From assembly GCA_958299035.1 (NCBI GenBank), contig CATQJL010000223.1:78750322-78814321 (forward strand): 64,000 nt of DNA. The letters are read 5' to 3'. The position numbers and the translations under genes are program-made. The notes beneath the pieces were generated by a model that saw only the letters and a list, made by a program, of their open reading frames with translations, was not told the origin of the DNA and searched no databases. The DNA is from Cylicocyclus nassatus. Lineage: Eukaryota; Nematoda; Chromadorea; Rhabditida; Strongylidae. Of the stretch, positions 1-13,400 are shown one piece after another. Positions within the stretch are counted from its first letter, which is position 1, and each line of letters starts with the position of its first letter.

Positions 1-96
1 GTGAACAGGATCGGTAATTGAGAAGCTTGAATTCTAATCTTGCGCCCTTCTTTAAACCAGTCTTATGCAAATGCGATAAGTGAGATAAAGATCATT

Positions 97-1505
97 ACTT
101 ATAATAACGGGCTAAGGGTTGTTTGCGTGTTTTTGTGTGTGTGTGTGTGTCTGAATATCTGTCTGTCACGAAATTCATAGCGCGAGTTCCAGGCAGTGTC
201 CTGAGCCCAAATTTTGCATAGCGCATGCTACCAGCATAAAAGTCCACCATGCGAAAGCACGAGTGGATTTGTTAGGTGGATCCCTCAGAAATTGCACGTC
301 AGCCGGGTCCAATTGGCTTTTGGCCCGCATAATCGAATCCATATCACCACTTTTTGCAAAGTCGTGGATGTGCTTGGCATCTCAATGTGCAAGCCATAAG
401 CTTTGGTCCAAAAAAGGGATCAAAAGTCTACTACTTTACGAAAACGACGCCGAAAAGTATTGATTGCTCGATGGTCGATTTGCCAAGGTTTTACTTGAAC
501 ATTTGAGAAGATTTTTGCACAGAGATGTGGCTCAGGGTGTTATTGTCCTTATAGCAACTATCCGGCCAGAAAAAAGTTCAAGAACCTATTCAAATTTGCA
601 TTTGTTCTTCTGCGAAAAATTTCATCCAATCAAAATTACCGTTCTCACATAGAAAAGCTTCAGGAATGAGTAGTTGTTTACATTTTATTCGTGATATTCG
701 GCATCGTCCGGTGAGTTTCAATGCCATCATAAAGCATGAATGAGTAAGGCGTACAGAGTAGGACCACAGCGAGCCTCTGCGAATGTGTAAATCATAGCGC
801 AAGCTGCAGCCAAGATTTCGAGCTGATTTTTTGCCTACAGCACGCGAGCAGCACCCATGTTAACTATGTGAAGAAGTGAGCGAATCGCTGAAAATCGCGA
901 GTCAAACGGATCCACCAGGCATTTGCTAAGGCAAAAGATCCTAATGCAAGAAGAGTCTGCAGTAACTGTAAGACTTTCAACTTGGACATCTTCTAAGATC
1001 TGGAATACAGCGCAGATACATAGCAAAAAGTTAATTTCATGCAAAAAGTGGCGTCAAAAAGAGATGACTCAATTGATTGTTGATTTTCAAAGAACTCACT
1101 GTATAGATGGGAATGTAGTGTGCATCTGTTGTTGTTCTAATTAGCCAGCATCGCATTGATAAAACGGATTCAAAATTACACTAACTATTCACCAAAAAGT
1201 TTCGCCACGCCAATTTTACCGGTTTCACACGAAAACCTCGCAGAATGAATGGTTGCTTACATCATATTGTTCACGATCAGAATTTTCCGGAGAGGTTGAA
1301 AGCAGTTTGAGAGATAAGGGCAGGGCGCTGTTCAGCTTGAGGACAAGCATGGACGCGCAGACTCGCAAGGACGATATTCATGGAGTGCATAGAGCCATAC
1401 CTGCTGTGGGCGTGCTACACTTTGCCTTTCTTAAGAGAAGATATTGGTAAAAAACTATGGAGTAGGACCAGTGCGAGCCTCTGCGAAGCAGAGGTGACGC
1501 ACTGG
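97..1505 (+). repeat. Interspersed repeat unit, two diverged copies
   Basis: The first copy starts at the phrase ATAATAACGGGCTAAGG (about 101), has a short TG run near 137-152 followed by a CTGTCTGTCACGAAATTC segment, and fades near 785 at a damaged version of the terminal hairpin. Positions 786-1505 hold a second, more diverged body that ends in an intact terminal hairpin at 1468-1505. The same body recurs at 1506-2212, 2213-2915 and 21405-23893. Short reading frames here are chance products of the repeat. The family was recognised by internal comparison only. Confidence 0.8.
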
Positions 1506-2212
1506 TAACTTATAATAACGAGCTAAGGGTTGTTTGCGTGTTTTTGTGTGTGTGTGTCTGAATATCTGTCTCTCACGAAATTCATAGCGCGAGTTCCAGC
1601 CAACCTCCTGAGCCCAAATTTGGCACAGCGCCTGCTACCAACATGTGAGTCTACCACATAAAAGCACGAGCGGATCCATTGTCTGGATCCCTCAGAAAAT
1701 GCGCGTCAACCGGATCCACTTGGCTTTTGGCCAGTAAAATTGAGTCTGTAGCGCAACTTTTTGCAAATTCACGGATATGTTTGACAAGCTCATGTGCAAG
1801 CCATGGTCTTTAGCCTAAAAAATTGAACTAAAGTTTAATACTTTGCGAAAACGGCGCCAAAAGGAATTGGTTGCGTAAATGTTCAATTTGCCAAGATTTT
1901 ACCCGATCGTTTGAGAAGATTTTTGTACAGATATGTAGCCCACGGTGATTATGGCATCTTATCGCGAATATCAAGCCATGAAAAGTCCAAAAACCGATTC
2001 AAATTTGCATTTGTTCTTTCGAGAAAAGTTCCGTTCATGCGAAATTACCGATCTCATATGGAAAAGCTTTTAGAATGAATAGTTGTTTACAAATCATTCG
2101 TGATAGCCTGCATAGCGTGGTGAGTTCCAATGTCATTATTGTGCGAGAATGAGTAAGGCATACAGATAGTAGGGCCAGTGCGAGCCTCTGCGAAGCAGAG
2201 GTGAAGCACTGG
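1506..2212 (+). repeat. Interspersed repeat unit, tandem copy
   Basis: About 707 bases. It starts with ACTTATAATAACG, carries TG and CTGTCT microsatellite near 1545-1572, and ends in the double hairpin at 2175-2212. It is directly followed by the next copy in the same orientation, so this end of the window is a short head-to-tail array. Confidence 0.85.
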
Positions 2213-2915
2213 TAACTTATAATAACGGGCTAAGGGGTTGTTTACGTTGTCTGTGTGTGTGTGTGAATCTCTGTCTGTCACGAAATTCGTAAAGCGTGTT
2301 CCAGCCAACCTCCTGGGCTCAAATTTTGCACAGCGCATGCTACCCGCATGAAAGTCCAGCAAGCAAAAGCACGAGCAGATTCGTTAAGTGGACCCCTCTG
2401 AAACTGCGCGTCAAACGGATCCACTTTGCATTTGGCCCCCAAAATTGGGTCCGTAATTCCACTTTTTGCAAAGTCGTGAATGTTCATAGCAAGTAAATGA
2501 GCAAGTCATGGACTTAGGCCCAAAAATGTGATCAAAAGTCTATTACTTTGCAAAAACGGCGCTAAAAAGTATTGGTTGAGTAAATGGTCAATTTGTCAAG
2601 ATTCTACCAGAGCATTTGGCGAGATTTTTGCACAAAGATATATCTCACGGTGACTGCTGTTCTTATTGCAACTGTCAAGACCATGGTAAAATCAAAAACC
2701 TATAAAAACTTGGGTTTGTTCTCCTGCAAAAAGTCTCATCCACGCGAAACCACCGTTTTCACATAAAAAAGCTTTCGGAATGAGTAGTTGTTTACATTTT
2801 GTTCGTGATAGTCGGCATTGCTCGGTGAGTTCCAATGCCATCATTATGCGAGAATGAGTAGGGCCTAGACAGTAGAGCCAGTGCGAGCCTCTGCGAAGCA
2901 GAGGTGACGCACTGG
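2213..2915 (+). repeat. Interspersed repeat unit, tandem copy
   Basis: About 703 bases, same order of blocks as the 1506 copy, ending in the double hairpin at 2878-2915. The open frames seen on either strand are shadows of this repeat and appear at equivalent places in the other copies. Confidence 0.85.
2878..2915. repeat. Double hairpin that ends each repeat unit
   Basis: The outer stem is CCAGTGCG with CGCACTGG; the inner stem is CCTCTGC, loop GAA, GCAGAGG. The same 38-base structure occurs at 1468-1505, 2175-2212 (one change) and 23856-23893 (one change), always at the 3' border of the unit. A conserved terminal hairpin suggests a mobile element end rather than a simple satellite. Confidence 0.8.
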
Positions 2916-3203
2916 TAGTAACATAAGTGAGCAAACTGTTGACATCAAATCGTGTCCAAAAGAGTCTCTCCAAAATTTTTTCCAAAATGAACAAACTCTT
3001 GCGTTACTCAAAAATAGTGTTTGTTGATATGCGACGTTGAGATTCCAAATCCATTACAACTAATCGAGATTACCGACTGGTCTACCAAAGCTTGAAGATT
3101 TCATTATGTGACTATGAATGGAACTGCACTGAGCTTTTTCACTATGAATTAATTTCAGATTTACTTCAAAGGCTGCTGCTTGTTTCGAAATTCTTATGAC
3201 ATA

Positions 3204-3617
3204 CAAGGGAAGGATACTTGGTGACCATGCCCTTTTGGAATGAAACTTACACTATTAATGCATCTTGAAAAAACGCTGATCCATCCCACGCTGCTTTCGG
3301 TATCTGCTTTGCGCTTTTCCGAAAAAAAAGTTATGAACTCTTGCCACCAGAATCTGCACTGTCTTGATGGCAGATTTACCAAAATTTTTAGAAGTTTACT
3401 TAAGCACTACAAAAGAGCGTCAAAGAAATCAGTTTCTAGAAAGCCTGGATAGTGACAACTCTGAGTGCTCAAATCGCGAAATTAATATGGAAAAAATCCA
3501 AAACGTAGTTCAAAGAGTCGCACAACAGAGAATGAACATGGATTTGGAATCAGCGCCTTAACGCATCTACTGTCATACATCTCACCGCAAGGGTAACGGT
3601 CATTGAGTACCCTTGCG
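3204..3617. repeat. Foldback element, CAAGGGA family
   Basis: Begins CAAGGGAAGGATACTTGG and ends in TACCCTTGCGG, with an inner pair of arms carrying the family phrases ACGCTGATCC and AGTTATGAAC on one side and TTGGAATCAGCG on the other. Related copies lie at 5219-5685, 17993-18453, 20882-21280 and 57733-58191. A 60-codon open frame ending at 3561 lies within it; I do not treat it as a gene. The right end also forms a tight hairpin (ACCGCAAGGGTA with TACCCTTGCGGT, 3582-3619). Confidence 0.6.
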
Positions 3618-3728
3618 GTTTTTGAATTTCGTCAGATATGTAAATGATTCTTCCGCACTTGCGCAACCTTCTCCTGTTTTTCTCCTCTGTATGAGTCCGA
3701 GCAGAGAGAGAACAACATGAGTACTCAC

Positions 3729-6700
3729 TAAAAGGTCATAGAGAGTGTCCAATCAAACAAGAAGAGAACAAACATAAAAAATAGACACATCAAAGCCGCC
3801 ACGAATATATCGTAGAACATGGTGTAAAGCCAATAAAGAAATATGTTCAATCCGGTTGTTAACTGCTGAAAATGAAAATGATATTACCTTTCCATTCGCA
3901 AAGGGTGAAATGTTAAAACCTGCCATATGTTTGAAATGACTATGTTGTTCTTCAGCTGGTGTTACAGCAAACGATGATGTCAGAAGAATATGCATAAGCA
4001 TCATCATGAACGGCACCAGCACAAATTCGCTTCTGGTAAATCTATCTTTCCTTAGCCTCATTTCAACTTCGAGATCCCATTGAAGACTCCCTAAAAACGC
4101 GCAACTTTATATGCAAGGACAGGGAATGAGGATGATGCACCATTATACAATATATCATTCGCCAAATGCAGCATATAAAGTTTTGAAAGGGATATATATT
4201 CGGGTGCGATAAATTCGTACATGTTTGCGTTGTCCTAAAATAGATGGTCGCAGGAAAGAATCAGTGCACCATTCCTTTTCCCATTAAAAAAATCCGGAAA
4301 TTAGAGCGTAGATCAAAATTCTTAGCCTGCCAAAATGTCAAATCATGTCGTTTCTATTACGCATTGTCTCAAATAAATCACTAGTTTTTAGTGATCATCC
4401 AAAATCTGACCCGAGAATTCTTTATTCGGACACCTCCGACGACCCATGGCCAGTCAGTAGGCCACTTTGATTCATTATCGGAGCCATAGAAAGTTAACAC
4501 CTGTAATCAAATTTTAGAGCAGTAGCATTCATTTCGTAAGAGCACCTTTATCCGCGGATACTTCCGGAGCACTTTCTTTATCGTGCTTTTCTGTTCGCTA
4601 GCATTTTGGGGATCAAAAATGAGGAATCTTCCGTGACCAAATGATTGCAAAGATATTTTTCCTAAATTTGAACTTCACTTCTTAATAAAGTACAAATCGA
4701 TAAAAATCCACGTTTTCTCATGTCTAAGTATCACTAGTTTTCCGTCCTTTTTCTTTTTCACCCTTATTTTCAAAGTTTTTCAATTTCGTAAGAAGCACTC
4801 GATACCCTGAGTTTGAGTTTAGAGCATTTGCTTAGCCTGCAACTAGCGGGCAATGGGCTGAGACACGACTGTGCTATTTCTCTCAATTCTTTTTGGACAC
4901 AGTGACAAACTATTTCATGTTCAATCAATAAAAGAATTTTATACTAAGAGATTTTCGTAAAAATAATTCTACTGTAATTTTCTATAATATTACCAAGCTG
5001 ATCTAGGCAAGAAGTAGAACAAAAAAGGTTATCGGAGAGAAAGAGCGGTGCTAAATGGCAGTTACCGTCGAACTTGTATCCTCATCATTTTCTGCAAAAT
5101 TCTGCAACGCCGTTCAAAACACTGGAAAATGATTCTCCTCTCAGATTCGCAAAACAATGCTTTTCTGAATTTCATTTTATTTCTCACTGACCTTATTATT
5201 AGCTTAGTGCGGATCTTACAAGGGAAAGTTCCCAAGTCAGCTCGGCCAACTTGGATGAATCATATATCACCGTAACGGGCTTAAAACGCTGATTCCAAAT
5301 CTGCTTTCCTTTTCTGCGGAGCAACTTTCCGAGGGAAGTTATGAGCGTTTAAATGTCTAAATTTGTCATGTTCAAAGTGGCTTAAAATCAGTTAAAAGCT
5401 GTAAAACAACACCTAACGGAATTTTACTACCTGTGTTCCGTCCTTGTAATCAATATACTTGATACAAAACTGATAAATCACTTTCATATTCTATTGTACA
5501 GTTTTCGCCAATTCTAAGCCACTTAAAACATGACAAATTTAAACTTTTAAACGCTCATAACTTGTCTCGGAAAGCCGCTCCGCAGAAAAGGAAAGCAGAT
5601 TCGGAATCAGCATTTCAAGCCCGTTACGGTGATATATGACTCATCCGGGTTGGACGAGATGACTTGGGAACTCTCCTTCTTTAGTATCCTCCTTGCTCTC
5701 ATTCTCAGCGACTTTAAAGTTCATACAGGGTGTCTCAAAAATGTATTGAACTGATCCCTAGTAACCCTCTTATATGACAAGATTAGGCGTTGCTTCGGCA
5801 TTGCTTACAGTGTGCAGCAAAATGCCGAATGCATATCACGGTAGCAACATACAGCGCCATTGTGGAACAGGTGGCATATTAGAAAGCTTACAAAAAATCG
5901 GTCGCGTGCCTGGCTTCTCACAATGCTGATTATACTACTTTTCATAAGATTAACAAGCTCATGGGGTGCATAGCAAGTGTTACCCAGTGTTTGTGACGAG
6001 TGATGCCTCTTTACGGAAAATGTGTTTCACTTTTCATACCTGCGTATATGGCAGTTTGATCTGCCCAAGCGGTTTTTGCTGTACACATTTCACATAACCA
6101 AACATATTTGAAGCCTTTCTACTTTAGACTTCACGATTGATTGTACAAGAAAACTGTACAATTAATTGTTTTGAGATTTCCTAAAAATTTATTCCACAGT
6201 TCGTTTTCTTTTACACCGGAAAAAGTTTGATATGTCCCATTTACGCCCGATGTTCAAAACGATGATTATATTGTTTCCTCGCATTCCCTGTCTCATATTG
6301 ATTTCCACTTAGAATAAGATGTAAATCTGCGGTGCAACTAGATATTCGTTTTGTTGCAATTTCTATTCCTAAGAAAAGTTTGGCGGGTTGAGGAATTAAG
6401 GAGCGAACACTTCATTTCACCGCCGCACGCTGCTGTCCTTTCATCCTACTGTCGTGCATCGTGTTAAATCCTCCAGCTCGCCAGGTGGTGCCTAATTCAG
6501 GTGTTCGTTCCTCCACCCAGTTTCGTCATCTCACGTTGACGGGTGCAAGGCTGCTGTGAAGATCTCTCAGCAAGAGTTTGTGCGGCTTGCTGTAGCTCAG
6601 CTACGCGATGGCGCCAGCTCTGGCGGCTGGCGGCGGCACCAAGCGGCTGCCGGGTAGTCCCTCCCTTTCGAACTGTGCAAACACATTTTTGAAGTACACG

Positions 6701-7496
6701 TAAAGTTATGTTATGATATACTAATATAGCTTATGGAAAAAGTATTTTATTATTAGGCTAAAATGCTAAGTATATCTGGTGTCAGCAGCTCCGACTAGCC
6801 TAGTGCAGGAATTTATGGAGTGATTGGTTTGCTTCGTGGGCAGAACAGGGCCTTCGGAATTGGGCCAAACCGGCAAACCAATCACTCTATATATTCCTGA
6901 TGGGAGTCGCTAGTTCATTACCACGCTGAGCGAAGCACCGTGAACGTCTTTCTGTCCACCAATTCCAACGCCGACGGCTCTTTCTATGGGCGTGTGAGGA
7001 GTCGGCTGAGAAGACAGAAGACCCCGTCATATTTCTACGAACAAAAACGTTGACTGTACGCAGGCGGCGCAAAGAAAGAAGTTAGTATATGTGTACACAC
7101 CTGCTTCAGTGGCAACCTTTAAGCGACAGTAGCGCCGCGATTACCTGTGATTAATGTTCTACTGAAGGAGGCGGATGGGGCAAAAAGATGAGTCACAAAC
7201 GACAGGTCAAACCACCATCAATGCGTATCCTGTTCACCTACAGAAATGTATTGTGTGCCCACCACAGCCAGGATGCTGTTGGCCAGGCTATTGTTGAAAT
7301 TAGGGACGGCAGGTTATTTTTGTATAGCAACGGAAAATAGACTTTCTAAAGTCTCAGTCAATTTATCCAATCGTCTCTGCTTACCCATTCGAAATATTTT
7401 TAGTTGCTCTTATAACGAACCTTTTGCGCTTGGCAATTCTGCATCAATGGACATTGAGTAACCGAGGTATACAGAAACTAAGACAGGAAGCACAAG
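3729..7496 (-). CDS. ABCA TMD2, first exons
   Basis: Exon 7496-7421 encodes a helix, LVLPVLVSVYLGYSM, like the first helix of TMD2. Exon 7345-7242 (YFPLLYKNNLPSLIST) matches the family feature of an LY-x-N-x-x-x-x-LP stretch in extracellular loop 2. Exon 4090-3924 reads VPFMMMLMHILLTSSFAVTP then EEQHSHFKHM, and joins, through a 58-base GC-AG intron, to exon 3865-3729 (QLTTGLNIFLYWLYTMFYDI), reproducing the family pattern ERE-x-x-x-KHLQ-x-x-SG-x-x-x-x-YWL. It ends at TTTTA/GTGAGT, phase 2. Exons between 7242 and 4090 were not found; that stretch includes two foldback elements. Confidence 0.75.
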
Positions 7497-10400
7497 CTGA
7501 AATCATAATTTTTTTTGAACTTCGATGAACTCAAATATTCTGACTTGAAAAAGAATAAGCGGAATATGGAACAAAGAGAAAAGTATCTTCTTCCAAATGA
7601 GGAATATGAACTGCCATATGCAGAGATGGGCTGAACAATACACAATCCGATTGGTACCTATCCTTCTTACACATACCCCTAAAAGCAGTAGTCGGTTCAG
7701 AACCGAGAGGTTCCATTTCTATGCTACGATTTACTTCCGTTGTCTCACCCATTCTGAAACTTTGAAACATTAAGACGGCCATTACCAATGCCAGCATGCT
7801 AATTGATTCACAGATTGACACACTCACTTCATAAATGTCTCTTCGATAATGCCATATGTCAATCTATAATCCTTTACGTACTGCATTTGTTGCTCTTCGT
7901 CAAGCTTGGCAAACATTTCAGGAAAACTGAGATGTATACCAGTTAGTTGTAAAACTTATTATCATGTGAATGAAACATTTTCTTCATTCATACTTCTTCT
8001 CTTGATCCTTTGGAAGCTCAATTCGTATTTGTTCCCCTTCCTTAGATCTTATTCTTGCCCCACGAATCATTCCGGTGATACCCTGCAAGCCTCTGCTGTA
8101 TGAAACGTATCATTTGTCTTTTTGCACACCTCTTCGAGCCTTTTAACTGTCTCTTGAACATTCTGTTCGTTGGTCGTTACGGTTAATACATATTCCGTAC
8201 CAAACCTGTAACACGGTGAAGGTGAAGGCAAGTGTTTTAGAAAATGGAACGGTTGATACGCAAAATTTTCAACTGCTTGAAGGCAGAGTCCAGGCAAATC
8301 TGGACATATGGGATCTCATGTGAATAGTAATTTTGAGACCCTAACTAAGATACTGCCCAACCGGCAGCTCAGGTAGTGCTCTAACGGCTGAGATACCACT
8401 CTAAACTGGACCCCAGGATCGTATTTCGCATGGATTCATGGCGCAACCCATCAGTTTCGCGCGAGGACCCACGCCAAACTGATAGGTTGCGCCATGAATC
8501 TATGAGAAATAGGATCCTGGGATCCAATTTGGAGGCGTACCTCTCAGCCTTTAGTGAGTCGACTGCGCTGCCGCGCTTGGGCAGTGGCTTAGTTAGGGTC
8601 CTATTTACTTATTCACGTGAGACACATATATCCAGATTTGCCTGGACGCTGCTTCTAAGTTCATCATCTTCATTTTACAAATGTTGTAGAGATAAGAGAA
8701 TGGGTAGGGGAGGATAATTAGGTGAGGGATGTTTCGCTCTGACCATGTGGCTGATAACTGATGAAGACAGATGTGTAACGTTTGGTCTTAGTGGCGATCT
8801 TGCGAGTGCGACCAATCGGCGACATAATGTCCTCTTCGTGATTTATTGTTGGCTACATTCGCAGTCTGCCAATGCATACGATGCACATTTACGCATTGCC
8901 ATTAGTGCTGTCAAAGTGTAACATAGTGCATCATACTACCTTCGATTTAATCTTTCATAACTTTTTTTGCCATATCTTCTTGACCTTATTCTTGGTACGT
9001 AAGATTTCTTCATTTTGTGCATCCAATTTACAATCTTAGCTAATCTGCATCTTATTGAGAAAAAGCTTACGATGATTTGATGAAGTTTACATCACCGCTG
9101 CAGATAGTGCGACCCATATACATGACATATAGCTGCTGGCCCATTGCCTCAGCGTCCTCCATATTCTGTGTTGAGACCATTATTGTTCTGAATACTCTTA
9201 TTATTAGATGATCTGGGAGTTTGACAACCGATTTTGATGATTTTGTTCACAGCTACCTGCAGTCCTTTTGCTGCTTGACCAGCTCATACAAACATTCTTT
9301 TGCGGGTTGATCCATATCTATGGTTGGTTCGTCCAAAAATACTATACGACTACCCCCAACGAAAGCTAGAGCCACGTTGAGCTTGCGTTTTTGACATGGT
9401 GACAGTTGTGAAACAAGCTGTAAGATTGTAATGAACAAGTATTAGGTTGTTACATAAGTCTTGTTACACTTAACTTCTAACGGCGATGAGTCATACACCT
9501 CATAGTCTTTGCAGGACTCCAAGGTACCATTCGATAGAGCAAAGCAAGCTCTACAAGAAGGTATGCAAATGTTCGCACCCGCTTCGATTCGCCGTAAGTT
9601 TGCCCCCAAAATATGAGTCGTACTGAAATTCAAGATATCGCGAAAAATTCATATCTTTGTTCAGACAAATCCTACTGATCTCCAACTTGCTCACAAAAAT
9701 TGCACACTGTATCAAACGCTCATATGTACCGTTACTGTATTTTTTCCTTATCTAGAAATCGAGAAAAAGAAATTTTTTTAGTTTTTACAAAAACGAAGCT
9801 ATGCTGTTTCTATTCATGTAGCTGTATATTACAAGCCCTTACAAGTGTAACCGTAAATTTTTAGTTCTCCAGAAGCTCTAGTTTTCGGAAATTATCTAAT
9901 TTAGCATTGACCACCCGAGTGGAAGAAGCTAAATTTGGTATTTTTCGAAAACTGGGGCTTATGAAAAGCTGAAAATTTAAGGTTATACTTGTAAGACCTT
10001 GTGGTATACAGGTACACGAATAGAAACAGCATAGCTTCGTTTTTGTAAAAACAAAAAATTTTCTTTTTCTCGATTTCTAGACAAGGAAAAAATACAGCAA
10101 CGGTACATATGAGTATTCGATATAGTGGGCAATTTTTGTGAGCAAGTTGGAGATTCGTAGGATTTTTCTGAACGAAGATATGAATTTTTCGCAATTTTTG
10201 AGTCTTCAGTACTACTCAGATTTTGGATGCAAACTTACGGTGGGTCGGAGCTGGTGCGAACTTTTGCATGCTATCTTATAGGGCTTGCTTTGCTCTATTG
10301 AATGGTACCTTGGAGTCCTGCAATGACTATGAAGTGTATGACTTATCGCCGTTAGAAGTTAAGTGTAACAAGACTTATGTAACAACCTAATATAAAAGAA

Positions 10401-13400
10401 TGTTGTAAGCTCGTGGCAAAATGATTACCCGGTCTCTAAAACTGTCCATGTCGAGACTTTGTATCAGCACTTCGGCTTCCGTTCGCCATTTACCTTTCAG
10501 TTTTATAGCTCTAGGTCGCTTCATGAAATAGAAAAACCACAGATGCTCGGTTGCAGTTAACTCATCGTATAGCATGATTTTATCAGGACAAAATCCTATT
10601 TTTGTACGACATAAAGTTCTATAGCTAAAGATATCTTTATCCAAAATTTTGATGCGACCTGCACTAGCAAGGTGTTCAAGTTTTGAAAGTGTGCATCAAA
10701 GCATTTTTACCTCGTGTAGGTCGTATACTTCCGCACATCATCCTATAAGTGGTCGTCTTTCCCGCTCCCGGATGTCCAAGAATGATGCTGACCTAATAAA
10801 ATCACACTAATTAATAGTATTCAATCTTTTCCATACCTCTCCAGGATATGCCCTTATTTCAAATCTGTAAACAGACAATTCTCCGCTCGTTTCCCAAACT
10901 TTGGCTACATCTTCAGCATCGATGTCGGCTTTTCCCTCACGAACTTCTTCGTCTTGATGCCATGAATGTCTTTCAGTTTGACTTTTTAATTGCTCCTGTT
11001 TCATCATGTTTTTCATACAATTTGAATCGGTAACAATGATCATACCAATTCTTTCCTCCTTATCAGCGCAGCAATTCTGGATCTAACGTAAGACCATTCA
11101 ACATTGTCTACTATCATTGTTATCCCTATCACACAAATCCCATCTATGGCTAACGCAATTAACGATGAACCCGGTGTAACCACGTCAGTGTATGCGTATA
11201 AAGTTGATATTGTGACGCGGGTCCCTAAGTTTCAGATAAGAGTGACCGGCGTGACTTGTAGCAAAACAACACCTCTCAGTTCAAAATAGGGCAGAGCCTC
11301 AAAAATGTTCTTGAATGCCGCAATAGGATTAGCGTGACATATGCTGACAAGCCAGTATCTGCCGTTAATTCTCGGCGATTGCAGGGCAAAATACAAAAGT
11401 ATAAGCCAAAGCACGATCGCTACTGAAAATAGAATTTTGGCTAGATAGTTGCTATCAGAGACGGACATGATTTCCAAAATTTGTTTCAAAATAGCATTTA
11501 TCTGCGTACCAAACTTTGCAAAAGAATATGATTATATGCATTTACTTATAATGTGAAACTAAGTGGTAACCTTCAGAACTAACTTGGCGGCTGGAAGGCG
11601 GAGCTTTGTGAGAGGTCGCTCGCGCCCGCGATGCGTCTGCGTCTCTTTCGCGCGTAAAAGAGAGATCATTATCTAGCCTTAGTTGACCTTCGGTTCACGA
11701 AACCCCGCCTTCCAGCAGCCAAGCCAGTTGAATCAAAAGGTACGCCGCAAGAACAAAATATACAAGGTTGGAAACTAAGTTTTGCAACTGCTTCCATAAC
11801 TTAACTCTTTGAACGTGTTGCACTCAAACTTTGACTATATGTAGATTTCAATGTGTGCTACAACCATGCACAAATTGTTCAATTTTTCAAATGGAAATAG
11901 AAAAATTACAAACATTTTTCCGAAAACAGTAAATTTCAAGGAATTATGAGGTTTTAAGCAAAAATGAAGCCGTTTGCGACTCACGTCATGCATAATGATC
12001 CGGAACTGTATTTGAACTATTACTCGTGGTTGACTAATTTGGCTCAGTAGAAAAGGAATAGATTTGAAAGGCAAGTCGAGTTCTAGCCCTTCACAAAGTT
12101 GAAGTACACAAGGTTGGTGGGGACAACCATCAATGACTAAGTAGTGGGAACGTCAAAATCCGCAGAGACTTCACATAGTGAGGTTATTCGACCTGCTAAC
12201 ACGAATATCATTTTCGTTTGTTAAATCGAAGTCTGTCCTATTGTTAAAGATTGAGACCCCAAACCATTAAATTACAGCAATCTTACGAAAAAGCTCTTAC
12301 CATGCAAATTCAGCATGTTATTCGTGATCGGCATTCGGAAAACCCCCTTATGCCAAGTTTCAGCCAAATCCATAATGATTTGCAATTTTCCCCCTTATAC
12401 CATATACCTACCGTAATCCTCACTGCGACGTAGAATTTGGCGGAACAGCCTAAGCTTGTAGCTTACGCTATAGACAACATACTGGCAAAATTTGAGTGCT
12501 TCATATCTAATATAAGCAAGTTTATTTAGTGAGTGGCAAAACTTAGTTTCCAACCTAATAGATACATTGCTGGCTTACGCTTTAGCGAAAAAAACAGAGA
12601 CACAGACAAGATGTAAATAATTGCACCTGAATCCAACGAGGAAAGCCTCAATAATCGAAGTTGCCCTTTCTCTGACACCTATATCACCAGACGCGTTTCT
12701 GAACATACTATCAATCTTTCCTTTTCTTCAAAGGATTCTCCGAAGGAAGTTATGAGCGTTTGAAGACCAAAATTTGTCCTATCAATCTTTCCTTTTCTTC
12801 AAAGGATTCTCCGAAGGAAGTTAAGAGCGTTTGAAGACCAAAATTTGTCGTGCTGTAAGTGACGCAGAATCAGCAATAAGCTCTACAAAACCTATGCGGA
12901 TTTTCGCAGCCTATGCTCCTTCCCTGTAATTAACACTCTTAAGGCGAATTTGATTACTTACTCTCAGCTGTTTTTTGTACAGTTGCTCGCTAATTTTGTG
13001 CAACTTTTAGCAAGACAAATTCGGAACTTAGAACACTCATAACTACAAACTCTTTCGCAGCATAGAATAGCAGATTTGGACTTAGCTTCAAAAGACGCGT
13101 CCAGTGAGTTAGGTGTCTGTGTTTTTCTGGTGGGTGTGCTCTCTAACCATTCTCTAGCCTCAAATGCAGGTCCCGGCAAGAAGATGGGTGCCGGGTTTTT
13201 GTGGCGATGTTAAAGTAGAACCCCTACCTAAGCGATGACTAAAGTTCGGAGCGAAAGAGGGGGTCTACCAAGCCTGAAATTTGCTCCGAAAGTGGCCCGA
13301 ATCTTACGGTAGGCCCGGACGCTGCCCACACAGCAATATCGATTTGCGGGGCCAGAGCGCGTATAGCGCACACAGTCATGAGCGCAGGGTCCCGCAACGA

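Noticed and set aside
3364..3561. Charged 60-codon frame followed by a hairpin and T-run, resembling a bacterial gene with a terminator
   Set aside because: Both frame and hairpin fall inside a copy of the CAAGGGA foldback family.
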